A stretch of DNA of 64,000 bases from Bradyrhizobium roseum. Its GTDB lineage: Bacteria > Pseudomonadota > Alphaproteobacteria > Rhizobiales > Xanthobacteraceae. The stretch is taken from the NCBI RefSeq assembly GCF_030413175.1, contig NZ_CP129212.1, forward strand, positions 372,001 to 436,000, written 5' to 3'. Every line of letters starts with the position of its first letter. Position 1 is the first letter of the stretch. The translations under genes were made by a program, and so were the position numbers. This document shows, in pieces, positions 40,429 through 52,038 of the stretch. Below the pieces are notes generated by a model. That model worked only from the letters and a program-made list of their open reading frames with translations. It did not search any database and had not been told where the DNA came from.

Positions 40429-41026
40429 TAAACTAGTCCCTCAGTGAGTATTGCCACGAGCGTGACAAATGGAACCCCCGTCCCAGTTTCAACTGTTGCC
40501 GTTTGGTCAGGCAATGAGGCATGAATTGGGCAGTAGACCCGTAATTTCCCGGGCTGACACATCTTGTTACTAGAAGGAACCCATCAGAGATGTTCCGTAA
40601 TATCACCCGTTAACTGATTTTTAACGAAGTGAATACATGTTATTACTTATCAATACAGTCCTCGTCCGATGCGGAAAGATTTAGGCAAGTAATGGGCAAA
40701 TGAAGCCGGCTTGTCAGTTTCAGTCCGCAATGCCGTCTCATGGCCGCCATGCAAATAAGACGGGCATCGATTTTTCCGTCGCCGGCGTGCGCGCAAATCT
40801 CGCGGTGAAAATAGACGCGCGACAAGGCGTCGTCTGAACACGCGGTCATGTTGCAGCTGCGCGGCTGCCATGCTAGCAAAGCCGCGATTTTAACGGTCCC
40901 GGCACCCCGCGTGCCGGTCGAAAATCGAAGTCCCGCTTGAATTCCAAGGGCTTGGATCGCTAGGCGCCGCTACTTGTGGCGACGGTTTTTCCCTTGCGAG
41001 TTTGACAGCTGAAAAGAGCGAAGTCT
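40429..41026. other. 598-base regulatory region between rlpA and atpH
   Basis: No credible gene lies here; two overlapping minus-strand frames (about 40643-40879) have no family resemblance. The region is less G+C-rich than its surroundings, notably 40540-40690, which fits promoters. It must carry the rlpA promoter and the atp operon promoter. A CtrA-type site is at 40610-40625, and a CGGCACCCCGCGTGCCG hairpin lies near 40902-40918 in the atp leader. Confidence 0.6.
40610..40625. promoter_or_regulatory. CtrA-type binding site TTAA-N7-TTAAC
   Basis: TTAA at 40610-40613, seven bases, then TTAAC at 40621-40625 is a perfect match to the full CtrA consensus TTAA-N7-TTAA(C) known from Caulobacter and rhizobia. 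It is about 180 bases upstream of the rlpA-like start and about 400 upstream of atpH. Confidence 0.6.
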
Positions 41027-43116
<2,090 letters not shown>

Positions 43117-43118
43117 CT

Positions 43119-43206
43119 GTCATGGCCGGGCATATGACCCGGCCATCCACGATTTCTGCGTGGAAGAGAAAAAGACGTGGATGCCCGGCACAAGGCCGGG
43201 CATGAC
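43119..43206. repeat. Palindromic repeat inside the atp operon (atpA-atpG)
   Basis: Two tight hairpins: ATGGCCGGG-N7-CCCGGCCAT (43122-43146) and ATGCCCGGC-ACAAG-GCCGGGCAT (43181-43203), linked by TCCACG...CGTGGA arms. This two-hairpin layout matches a repeat seen widely in Bradyrhizobium intergenic regions. It is transcribed as part of the operon. Confidence 0.75.
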
Positions 43207-43259
43207 GAACGAGAGGTTTGCGACCGGGCTGAAGGGCAGGTCGCCGGGGTGCACGAAGA

Positions 43260-44135
43260 ATGGCGTCACTTAAAGACATGCGCGTCCGCATCGCCTCCAC
43301 CAAGGCGACGCAGAAGATCACCAAGGCGATGCAGATGGTCGCCGCGTCCAGATTGCGCCGCGCCCAGAATGCGGCGGAAGCGGCGCGGCCCTATGCCGAC
43401 AAGATGGGCGCGGTGATCTCCAATATCGCCAGCGCCGCCGCGGGTTCGCCCGGCGCGCCGGCATTGCTCGGCGGCACCGGCAAGGACCAGGTTCACCTGC
43501 TGCTGGTTTGCACCGGCGAGCGCGGGCTGTCCGGCGCGTTCAACTCCTCGATCGTGCGCCTTGCGCGCGAACGCGCGCAGTCGCTGTTGGCACAGGGCAA
43601 GGAAGTCAAATTCTTCTGCGTCGGCCGCAAGGGCTATGAACAGCTTCGTCGCCTGTACGACAGGCAGATCGTCGAGCACCTCGATCTGCGCAGCGTTCGT
43701 CAGCTCGGCTTCGTCAACGCCGAGGATATCGCCAAGCGGGTGCTGGCACGGTTCGATAACGGCGAGTTCGACGTCTGCACGTTGTTCTACGCGCAGTTCA
43801 AATCGGTGATCGCCCAGATCCCGACCGCGCAGCAGATCATTCCGCTGGTCGTGGAAGAAAAAGCGGCGAATGCGCTGGCGACGCCCTACGACTATGAGCC
43901 GGAGGAGGATGAACTTCTCTCCCGGCTGTTGCCGCGCAATATCGCGGTCCAGATTTTCCGCGCGCTGCTGGAAAACAACGCCTCGTTCTACGGCGCTCAG
44001 ATGAGCTCGATGGACAATGCGACCCGCAACGCCGGCGAAATGATCCGCAAGCAAACCCAGATCTATAACCGAACCCGTCAAGCCCAGATCACCAAGGAGC
44101 TGATCGAGATCATCTCCGGCGCCGAGGCGGTCTGA
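43260..44135 (+). CDS. atpG: ATP synthase F1 subunit gamma
   Basis: A 291-residue central-stalk subunit. [24 protein letters not shown] at the N-terminus and the C-terminal [20 protein letters not shown] segment are the coiled-coil rotor ends. [13 protein letters not shown] (about 78-90) is conserved. ATG at 43260 directly follows the repeat, with GAAG as a weak SD. Part of atpHAGDC. Confidence 0.96.
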   Translation: MASLKDMRVRIASTKATQKITKAMQMVAASRLRRAQNAAEAARPYADKMGAVISNIASAAAGSPGAPALLGGTGKDQVHLLLVCTGERGLSGAFNSSIVRLARERAQSLLAQGKEVKFFCVGRKGYEQLRRLYDRQIVEHLDLRSVRQLGFVNAEDIAKRVLARFDNGEFDVCTLFYAQFKSVIAQIPTAQQIIPLVVEEKAANALATPYDYEPEEDELLSRLLPRNIAVQIFRALLENNASFYGAQMSSMDNATRNAGEMIRKQTQIYNRTRQAQITKELIEIISGAEAV

Positions 44136-44144
44136 CGCACGTAA

Positions 44145-45632
<1,488 letters not shown>

Positions 45633-45644
45633 GAGGCGAATAGG

Positions 45645-45695
45645 GAGTAGCGAATAGCGCTGCTCCCATTCCTCCCCATTCGCTATTCGCTACTC
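45645..45695. repeat. 15-bp perfect inverted repeat between atpD and atpC
   Basis: GAGTAGCGAATAGCG (45645-45659) and CGCTATTCGCTACTC (45681-45695) are exact complements separated by 21 bases. They fill most of the 74-base gap; the atpC ATG follows 11 bases later. In the mRNA this would be a strong stem-loop next to the atpC ribosome-binding site. Confidence 0.75.
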
Positions 45696-45706
45696 GCAGG
45701 GACACC

Positions 45707-46114
45707 ATGGCTACCTTTCATTTCGATCTCGTCTCTCCCGAAAAGCTCGCCTTCTCCGGCGAGGTCGATCAGGTCGACATTCCCGGCGTGGAAGGCGATT
45801 TCGGCGTGCTGGCCGGACATGCGCCGATCGTCGCCGCGATCCGCCCGGGTATCCTGACCATCACTTCCGGCGGCACCCATCAGAAGGTGATCGTGTTCGG
45901 CGGCCTCGCCGAAATGTCGGAGAAGGGCCTCACCGTGCTCGCCGACGTCGCCACCTCGCTGGAAGACCTCGACCGCGCGCAGCTTGCCGAGTCGATCAGC
46001 GCGATGGAAGCCAAGCTCTCAGATAAGGAGGGCTCCGAGCTCGATAACGCCATCGAGCGGCTCGACCACTTCAAGAGCATCCAGCAGGAACTCTCGTCCA
46101 CCGCCATGCACTAA
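45707..46114 (+). CDS. atpC: ATP synthase F1 subunit epsilon
   Basis: A 135-residue epsilon subunit. The beta-sandwich N-terminal domain with [37 protein letters not shown] (residues 4-40) is diagnostic; a helical C-terminal hairpin follows (about 85-135). It regulates F1 ATPase activity and binds the central stalk. Last gene of the operon. Confidence 0.96.
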   Translation: MATFHFDLVSPEKLAFSGEVDQVDIPGVEGDFGVLAGHAPIVAAIRPGILTITSGGTHQKVIVFGGLAEMSEKGLTVLADVATSLEDLDRAQLAESISAMEAKLSDKEGSELDNAIERLDHFKSIQQELSSTAMH

Positions 46115-46173
46115 GCCCCGGAGCACTGCTTCGGGGCGCACGGAAGGCCCAGGCGGAAGATCAACTAAACCAG

Positions 46174-46206
46174 GCGCTCGTCACGGTGTGGCGGGCGCTT
46201 TCGTTT
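46174..46206 (+). terminator. atp operon terminator
   Basis: An 11-bp stem with G-T pairs (GCGCTCGTCAC at 46174-46184, GTGGCGGGCGC at 46188-46198, loop GGT) is followed by TTTCGTTTT. A smaller GCCCCGGA/TCGGGGC hairpin lies directly after the atpC stop (46115-46137). Confidence 0.8.
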
Positions 46207-46302
46207 TGAGCGCGTCCGGTGCCCACGGGGATCAGGCCGTTGCACCGGGGAACTTCTGGCGGCATTGTTCCGGGGGCTGGTGTCGATCCGGGGCTGTTCT
46301 CG

Positions 46303-47883
46303 ATGAAGCGCAAGATCGCGGCGATTTTTGCGGCCGATATTGCCGGCTATTCCAGGCTGGTTGCCGAGGACGAGGAGGAAACGCTGCGTCGGCTGGCGTC
46401 CTACCGTCAGGTGACCGACGATTTCATCGCAAGAAGCGGCGGCCGCATTTTCAGTACCGCCGGGGATGCCGTGTTCGCCGAGTTTCCGAGCGCGGTCGAA
46501 GCCGTACGCTGCGCAATCGATATCCAGGAGAGTCTGCGGACCCGCAACATGGCCTATCCGCCGAGCCGGCAGATGGCCTTTCGCATCGGCATCACCATCG
46601 GCGACGTGGTCGAGCGCGACGGCGACTTGCTGGGCGACGGCGTCAACATCGCTGCCCGGCTGGAAGGGCTCGCCGAGGTCGGCGGCATCTGCATCTCGCG
46701 CGCGGTCCACGAACAGGTTGCCAACAAGCTGTCGGTGCAGTTCGCCGATATGGGCGCGCAGGAGGTCAAGAACATCCCGACGCCGGTGCACGCCTACATG
46801 GTGGCGATGCGTCGCGACGACGGCACCTACGCGATGCCCCAGGTCAAGAAGCCGGCCAAGACGCAAGCCGCGGCGCAGCCGAACTGGATGTGGCCGGTCG
46901 CCGTCACCGTCGTCAGCCTCGCCGCGATCGGGGTCGGCGGCTTTCTGTATTTCACCCGGCTCGAGACGTCGGCGCCATCGAAGGTCGCCGCGTCAAGCGG
47001 TGTTCCCGCCCCGGCCGCTGCGGCGGCTGCCGTGCCGCCTTCGCCGCCGATTGCCGCATCCTCGGAAAAGCTGGCCGCGGACATCCCCTTCATCGGCGAC
47101 AAGGCCCGCGCGACGGTCGTCTCCGACTATGCCCCTGCCGCGGATTTCAAGGCGTTCGCGCTGAACGTCGGCGGCTTCAGCGCCTTCGTCACGGCCCAGC
47201 CGAGCGAGGAGGCTGCGAGATCGGCTGCGGTGGAGCAGTGCCAGAAGCGCGCCGATGCCGCGCAATCGCCGCGCAAATGCGAGCTGTATGCGGTGGGCGA
47301 CACCGTCGTTTACGCGCCCGGCAGGCCACCGATGCCGCCATTGCCCTGGTTCGGGAATGATGCCGCGACCATGCAGCCCTTCGCCGCCAAAAACGTCCCG
47401 CTCGTTCGCGACGCCGGCAAGGCGCGGCTTGAAAACGTGTACGCGCCGGCGCGTAAGAACAAGGCGGTGGCGATCGGCCCCGGTGGCGCGCTGTTCTTTC
47501 CGATCGCATCGGACAGTGTCGAGGAAGCCGTGCGGCGAGCGCTTGAGTCCTGCGGCGGGATCGCCGGCGCCCCCTGTATGATCGTCGCACTGAACGACAA
47601 TTTCGTGGTTCCGATTCCGGGCTCGCTCAAGATAACCGGCTTCTTCAAGGCCGCCGGCAATACGACGATCTCAGCCGATGCGCGCGACGATGTCGCACGT
47701 CGGCTCGCGGATGCCTCGAGCGGCTGGAATGCTGTCGCGGTCGGCGCGGCCGGCCGTCCCGGGCTGGGATTGAAGGCGGTGACGGAACAGGCTGCGGCCA
47801 CCACGGCGCTCGCCGAATGCGCCAGGCGGGACAGCAATTGTCAGGTCATCGCCATCGGCCCGTTTGCGGTCGGACCTAACTAG
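46303..47883 (+). CDS. Membrane-anchored class III adenylate/guanylate cyclase with three Cys-pair repeats
   Basis: A 526-residue protein. Residues 1-175 are a class III cyclase domain: metal Asp12 in FAADIAGYS, Asp55 in STAGDAVFAEF, and the transition-state Asn/Arg in GDGVNIAARLEG. The position usually holding the adenine-selecting lysine, four before Asp55, is Ser51. A single span follows (about 208-228, WPVAVTVVSLAAIGVGGFLYF), then an Ala/Pro linker. The C-terminal 270 residues, probably periplasmic, show three repeats of a DUF4189-like pattern, each with a Cys pair followed by a hydrophobic strand (CQKRADAAQSPRKC, CGGIAGAPC, CARRDSNC). ATG at 46303 chosen; the frame opens at 46219. Family cyclases of this type are abundant in rhizobia. 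Confidence 0.85.
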   Translation: MKRKIAAIFAADIAGYSRLVAEDEEETLRRLASYRQVTDDFIARSGGRIFSTAGDAVFAEFPSAVEAVRCAIDIQESLRTRNMAYPPSRQMAFRIGITIGDVVERDGDLLGDGVNIAARLEGLAEVGGICISRAVHEQVANKLSVQFADMGAQEVKNIPTPVHAYMVAMRRDDGTYAMPQVKKPAKTQAAAQPNWMWPVAVTVVSLAAIGVGGFLYFTRLETSAPSKVAASSGVPAPAAAAAAVPPSPPIAASSEKLAADIPFIGDKARATVVSDYAPAADFKAFALNVGGFSAFVTAQPSEEAARSAAVEQCQKRADAAQSPRKCELYAVGDTVVYAPGRPPMPPLPWFGNDAATMQPFAAKNVPLVRDAGKARLENVYAPARKNKAVAIGPGGALFFPIASDSVEEAVRRALESCGGIAGAPCMIVALNDNFVVPIPGSLKITGFFKAAGNTTISADARDDVARRLADASSGWNAVAVGAAGRPGLGLKAVTEQAAATTALAECARRDSNCQVIAIGPFAVGPN

Positions 47884-48115
47884 ACCACGATCTGCTGGCG
47901 CCCGAATCCGATTGATCTGGCGTGTGCAAACGCTCGGCTGTCCTCAACGCCTTGGGCCTGCGGCCGACGGCCAGGAGCAGGAACAGGCTGCGATTACCCT
48001 GGTAACGGGCGGCCGGGCGACTGCGCTCGCGCCCGTGCATGAGCAGCGTGCCGTTGTGATCGTGCACCCGCCACTCCCAACTGCGGCGGCGCTTGGTTAC
48101 AGTCACTTCCATCAT
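47876..48115 (-). CDS. Small basic hypothetical protein (79 residues)
   Basis: The frame starting MMEVTVTKRRRSWEWRVHD reads like a real small protein: a two-strand motif (VTVTKR, EWRVHDHNGTLLMHGRE) followed by RPAARYQGNRSLFLLLAVG. I recall many short Bradyrhizobium hypothetical proteins with this layout (TVTKR...WEWRV...G...GRE..R..ARY.G.RALFLLL). It is strongly basic with no signal peptide. It overlaps the cyclase stop by 8 bases on the opposite strand. The last 25 residues look poorly conserved. A single ATG at 48112 is an equal start candidate. Confidence 0.6.
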   Translation of the reverse strand: MMEVTVTKRRRSWEWRVHDHNGTLLMHGRERSRPAARYQGNRSLFLLLAVGRRPKALRTAERLHTPDQSDSGASRSWSS

Positions 48116-48245
48116 GCGGACAGACACCGAACGGTACAGAATTTTCAAGGGTGAGCCGGTTAGTCTGTGCAGGATCGAAAAAGGTTCGCGAGCACCACCG
48201 GCATCGGTGCGCTTTTCTCGCGGCCGCGGCAAGAGGATGCAAGCC

Positions 48246-48755
48246 TTACCGGGCGAACCCCGTAAATTCACGGGCTATCATCTGGTAAACTTCGCGCCGG
48301 AACGGCACCACTAGGTCGGCGACGCGGTCGAGACGCTCCCAGCGCCATGAATCGAATTCGGCCGGCTGGCCGTTGCGCGGCGTCAGCGGATCGATCTCCT
48401 CGTCGCGGCCGGTGAAGCGCAGCGCGAACCATTTCTGCCGCTGGCCGCGGAATTGGGCAAGGCGATGCGTCGCCGGTCCGTCATAGGGCGGGAATTCATA
48501 CGTCGTCCAACCGGTCTCGCCGAGATACTCGGCGTTGCGCACGCCAGTCTCCTCCCAGAGTTCGCGCATGACCGCATCGCGTGGATTCTCGTCGGCGTCG
48601 ATGCCACCCTGCGGCATCTGCCATTCCAGTCCGGGAAGAATGATCTCCGGTCCGTCGTCGCGGAAGCGGCGGCCGATGAGCACCAGGCCGGAGGTGTTGA
48701 ACAGCGCAATGCCCACATTGGGGCGATAGGGTTTGCAAGAGGGCTCGTCAGTCAA
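48246..48755 (-). CDS. Nudix hydrolase, RppH-like (second copy)
   Basis: A 169-residue Nudix protein. The Nudix box GGIDADENPRDAVMRELWEETGV fits G-x5-E-x7-REL-x-EE-x-G. The RppH-type features YRPNVGIALFN, EWQMPQGGID and [11 protein letters not shown] are present, so it could remove pyrophosphate from 5'-triphosphate RNA or hydrolyse diadenosine polyphosphates. I place the start at the TTG at 48755, 4 bases after the stop of the first copy; an ATG at 48803 would overlap that gene by 44 bases. Paralogue of the next entry. Confidence 0.85.
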   Translation of the reverse strand: MTDEPSCKPYRPNVGIALFNTSGLVLIGRRFRDDGPEIILPGLEWQMPQGGIDADENPRDAVMRELWEETGVRNAEYLGETGWTTYEFPPYDGPATHRLAQFRGQRQKWFALRFTGRDEEIDPLTPRNGQPAEFDSWRWERLDRVADLVVPFRREVYQMIAREFTGFAR

Positions 48756-48759
48756 AACG

Positions 48760-49266
48760 CTACTCGCCGGCGAGGCTGGAGAATTCCTTGACCACGCGCT
48801 CATAGACCGGCCGCTTGAACGGCACGATCAGGTTCGGCAAATTCTTCATCGGCTCCCAACGCCAGTTGACGAATTCGGCCTTGTGTCCGCCGCCGCCCGG
48901 ACTCGAGACGTTGATCTCGGCATCCTTGCCCGTGAAGCGCACCGCAAACCATTTCTGGCGCTGGCCGCGGTAGCGGCCCTTCCAGGCGCGGCCGGCTACC
49001 GTGCGCGGGATGTCGTAGATCAGCCAATCCGGAACTTCGCCGAGTTTTTCCACCGAACGGACGCTGGTTTCCTCGTAGAGCTCGCGCTTCGCCGCCTCCC
49101 AGGTGTCCTCGCCCGGATCAACGCCGCCCTGCGGCATCTGCCAGACATGGGTGTCGTCGACATGCTCGATGCCGCCAGCGCGGCGGCCGATGAAGACCAG
49201 CCCGGCCGCATTGATCAGCATCATGCCGACGCAGGTCCGGTAAGGCAGGTCCTCGTAGCGCGCCAT
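48760..49266 (-). CDS. rppH: RNA pyrophosphohydrolase
   Basis: A 168-residue Nudix enzyme of the RppH/IalA group. [36 protein letters not shown] and [15 protein letters not shown] are typical. The Nudix box [23 protein letters not shown] has Ser in place of the usual final Gly. Removes pyrophosphate from mRNA 5' ends and may hydrolyse Ap4A-type nucleotides. ATG at 49266 preferred to GTG at 49275. Upstream is the polysaccharide deacetylase gene, as in other Rhizobiales. Confidence 0.9.
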   Translation of the reverse strand: MARYEDLPYRTCVGMMLINAAGLVFIGRRAGGIEHVDDTHVWQMPQGGVDPGEDTWEAAKRELYEETSVRSVEKLGEVPDWLIYDIPRTVAGRAWKGRYRGQRQKWFAVRFTGKDAEINVSSPGGGGHKAEFVNWRWEPMKNLPNLIVPFKRPVYERVVKEFSSLAGE

Positions 49267-49362
49267 GTCCCTCACGTTTCCCTTGGTTGCATCACGTCTA
49301 TCCGCAATCGGTCGGTCCGCCGCCGTCCGGGAAAGTCCGGATCGCCGTCATCGGCTTGATCT

Positions 49363-50562
49363 CTAGTCTGATTTTGATTTCAGCATCGCCGTTGTCAATG
49401 GCACAAGCATAATGCCCCGGCTGTCGAGAGTCTTGATCCATGCGGCGAGCCGCTCGATCGAAATCGGCAGCGCCGAGGCGACGCCCACCGCCATCCCGCG
49501 TTCCTTGGCGAGTGTCTCCAGCTTGACCAGTGTCCGATCGATCTCGGCCGAGGTCGGCACGGCGTCGATGGTGAAATCGGCCTTGGCGAACGGCATCGAC
49601 TGGGCCGCCGTCAGGGCGGGGGCGGCACTCCGCGGCGAGGAGCCGTCGTCGAGATAGCCGAGGCCGCGCTTGGCGGCCTCGCGGATCACCGGCTGCATCA
49701 CGGTATCGGCGGCGGTGAAGCGCGCACCCATGAAATTGGCGATCCCCGCATAGCCCTGGATGCGGCTGAGGTGCCAGTGCAGGCGGTCGATGTTCTGTTC
49801 CGGCGTCAGGCTCGTCAGCAGGGTCTGCGGGCCGGGGTCATTGTCGGGATAATCGAACGGCTCCATCGGAACCTGCAGCAGGATCTCGTGGCGCTGCGCC
49901 CGGGCCCGCTCGGCGAGCTTGGTGGGGTCCGCCCCGTAAGGGGTGAAGGCCAGCGTCACCGCCGGCGGTAGCTTCATGATGGCATCGGTCGTCTTGGCGG
50001 CGCCGACCCCGAGCCCACCGACCACGATGGCGATGACGGGCATTTTCGCGGCCTTGGCGCGGTCGGCGTCAGCGGCATAGACCGTGAACGGCTTCAGGCC
50101 GTCGGCTACGACAGGGATCATGCCGTATTTCGACTTTTCCAGGAGCCGCTGGTCGATGCCGACCATGGACGCCGCGGGCGCCGCGTCGGTACCGGCCTTG
50201 TCGGCGGAATCGCCGCTGCCGATTACGACATCTTGCCGCTTGCCGCTGGAGCCGTCGATGATGGTGACGGTCTTGTTGTCGCCGCTGGGCGCCTGCGATG
50301 CTGATTTTACCGCCGGCTCGGACTTTCCGGCACCCGACGCGGGCGCCTTGTCTTCCGCCGACGGGCGCAGCGCGATACGGGCGATCGGCTCGCCGCCAAA
50401 CGGATTGTCAGTGAACAGCGCGATGGCGAGGAACGCGACCAGGAAAAGGCCGAGCAGTACGGCCAGCGCCTGCATCGCCGTGAAAGGCAGCCGGAACCGG
50501 CGCTTGCGGCGCTGCGTCTTCTGTCCGAGCGGCGCGCTCAGATCGTCGGTCATTTCCGTCAT
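49363..50562 (-). CDS. Divergent polysaccharide deacetylase family protein (YibQ/DUF610)
   Basis: A 399-residue protein. A short basic cytoplasmic N-terminus (KTQRRKRRFRLP) is followed by one transmembrane anchor (about residues 30-52, MQALAVLLGLFLVAFLAIALF), a Ser/Ala/Lys-rich linker, and a periplasmic divergent polysaccharide deacetylase (NodB-like) domain from about 175: IAIVVGGLGVG, VTLAFTPYG, HEILLQVPMEPFDYP, DTVMQPVIREAAKRGL. The first metal-site pair of NodB (usually Asp-Asp) is not obvious. It often sits next to ctpA and envC, hinting at a link to envelope or septal peptidoglycan. ATG at 50562 has GGGAGG just upstream. Confidence 0.85.
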   Translation of the reverse strand: MTEMTDDLSAPLGQKTQRRKRRFRLPFTAMQALAVLLGLFLVAFLAIALFTDNPFGGEPIARIALRPSAEDKAPASGAGKSEPAVKSASQAPSGDNKTVTIIDGSSGKRQDVVIGSGDSADKAGTDAAPAASMVGIDQRLLEKSKYGMIPVVADGLKPFTVYAADADRAKAAKMPVIAIVVGGLGVGAAKTTDAIMKLPPAVTLAFTPYGADPTKLAERARAQRHEILLQVPMEPFDYPDNDPGPQTLLTSLTPEQNIDRLHWHLSRIQGYAGIANFMGARFTAADTVMQPVIREAAKRGLGYLDDGSSPRSAAPALTAAQSMPFAKADFTIDAVPTSAEIDRTLVKLETLAKERGMAVGVASALPISIERLAAWIKTLDSRGIMLVPLTTAMLKSKSD

Positions 50563-50624
50563 GGACCTCCCCGAATCACCGGGGCCGACGATACCACGGC
50601 GGGGCAGGGGTTGAGCCGCCCAGC

Positions 50625-50656
50625 AAAAAAGGGCGACCCGAAGGCCGCCCTTTTCC
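50625..50656 (-). terminator. Rho-independent terminator of ctpA
   Basis: AAAAGGGCG (50627-50635) and CGCCCTTTT (50646-50654) form the stem, extended by one mismatch and two G-C pairs, with a run of six T on the minus strand. It lies 24 bases after the ctpA stop. Confidence 0.88.
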
Positions 50657-50679
50657 AAAATGCCTTCAGGTGACGTCGA

Positions 50680-52038
50680 TCAGTTCGCAGCCTTGGTCGC
50701 GGGCTTTTCGACGGCGGCCTTGTCGCCGGTGGCTGGGGCTGCGGTCGCCGTCGACTTGATGCCATGCAGCAGGTCGGCTGCGGTCTTCAGCGCCTTGTCG
50801 TCCTTGGCGTCCGGCGGCACGTAGGACTGCGATCCGGTCTTCTCGTCGCCGTCGTTTTTCAGATGGCCGCGCAGCGAGGCCTCGCCCTTGGTGTCGGTGC
50901 GCGCCTTCAGTTCTTCCGGCACGTCCTGCAGCACTTCGATGTCGGGCACGATGCCCTTGGCCTGGATCGACTTGCCGGACGGCGTGTAATAGCGCGCGGT
51001 GGTAAGCCGAAGCGCGCCGTTGCCGCTGCCGAGCGGGATGATGGTCTGCACCGAGCCCTTGCCGAACGAGCGCGTGCCGACCAGCGTCGCGCGCTTGTGG
51101 TCCTGCAGCGCGCCGGCGACGATTTCGGAGGCCGAGGCCGAGCCGCCATTGACCAGCACGATGATCGGCTTGCCCTTGGTGAGGTCGCCGCTATGCGCCG
51201 CCCGGCGCTGGGTTTCCTCGGCATTGCGGCCGCGGGTCGAGACGATCTCGCCGCGCTCCAGGAAGGCGTCGGAAACGGTGACCGCTTCCTCCAGCAGGCC
51301 GCCCGGATTGTTGCGGAGGTCGATGATGTAGCCCTTCAGTTTGTCGCCGATCTGGTTCGAGAGATTGCCGATCTCGCGCTTCAGGCCTTCGGTGGTCTGC
51401 TCGTTGAAGGTGGTGACGCGGATATAGGCGATGTCGTCCTGTTCGACGCGGGCGCGCACCGAGCGGACGCGGATGTTGTCGCGCACCAGCGTCACTTCGA
51501 TCGGATTGTCGGAGCCCTTGCGGACGATCTTGAGGCGGATCTTGGTGTTGACCGGGCCGCGCATCTTCTCGACCGCCTGGTTGAGGGTGAGACCCTGCAC
51601 GGCTTCGTCGTCGAGATTGGTGATGATGTCGTTGGCCATGATGCCGGCCTTCGACGCCGGGGTGTCGTCGATGGGCGAGACCACCTTGATCAGGCCGTCT
51701 TCCATCGTGACCTCGATGCCGAGCCCGCCGAACTCACCGCGGGTCTGCACCTGCATGTCGCGGAAACTCTTCGCATCCATGTAGCTGGAATGCGGATCGA
51801 GGCCGGCCAGCATGCCAGAGATCGCCGACTCGACCAGCTTGCTGTCGTCGGGCTTCTCGACATAGTCGCTGCGGACGCGCTCGAACACGTCGCCGAACAA
51901 ATTGAGCTGGCGGTAGGTGTCGGAAGTCGCCGCACGCGCGCTCGATCCCATCAGCACGGAACGGGGCTGCGTCACGAAGAGCGTCAAAGCCGCACCGGTG
52001 GCGGCGCTGAGAAGAATTACAGAAGTTTTGCGCATCAT
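50680..52038 (-). CDS. ctpA: Carboxyl-terminal processing protease (S41)
   Basis: A 452-residue periplasmic protease. Signal or anchor segment at residues 3-25 (KTSVILLSAATGAALTLFVTQP), tail-specific N-terminal region with GMLAGLDPHSSYMD, PDZ domain (about 95-165, GGLGIEVTMEDG), and the S41 catalytic core: Ser in NGGSASASEIVAGAL (about 320), Lys in GKGSVQTIIPLG (about 345). It cleaves C-terminal tails of periplasmic proteins. It overlaps the envC-like gene by 4 bases, a pairing conserved across alphaproteobacteria. Confidence 0.95.
   Translation of the reverse strand: MMRKTSVILLSAATGAALTLFVTQPRSVLMGSSARAATSDTYRQLNLFGDVFERVRSDYVEKPDDSKLVESAISGMLAGLDPHSSYMDAKSFRDMQVQTRGEFGGLGIEVTMEDGLIKVVSPIDDTPASKAGIMANDIITNLDDEAVQGLTLNQAVEKMRGPVNTKIRLKIVRKGSDNPIEVTLVRDNIRVRSVRARVEQDDIAYIRVTTFNEQTTEGLKREIGNLSNQIGDKLKGYIIDLRNNPGGLLEEAVTVSDAFLERGEIVSTRGRNAEETQRRAAHSGDLTKGKPIIVLVNGGSASASEIVAGALQDHKRATLVGTRSFGKGSVQTIIPLGSGNGALRLTTARYYTPSGKSIQAKGIVPDIEVLQDVPEELKARTDTKGEASLRGHLKNDGDEKTGSQSYVPPDAKDDKALKTAADLLHGIKSTATAAPATGDKAAVEKPATKAAN

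Noticed and set aside
40643..40879. Minus-strand small frames in the rlpA-atpH spacer
   Set aside because: Two overlapping frames with no clear start signal or family resemblance, in an A+T-richer promoter region.
48803..48803. Longer start (ATG at 48803) for the downstream Nudix gene
   Set aside because: It would overlap the upstream Nudix gene by 44 bases and add residues that merely repeat that gene's sequence in another frame.
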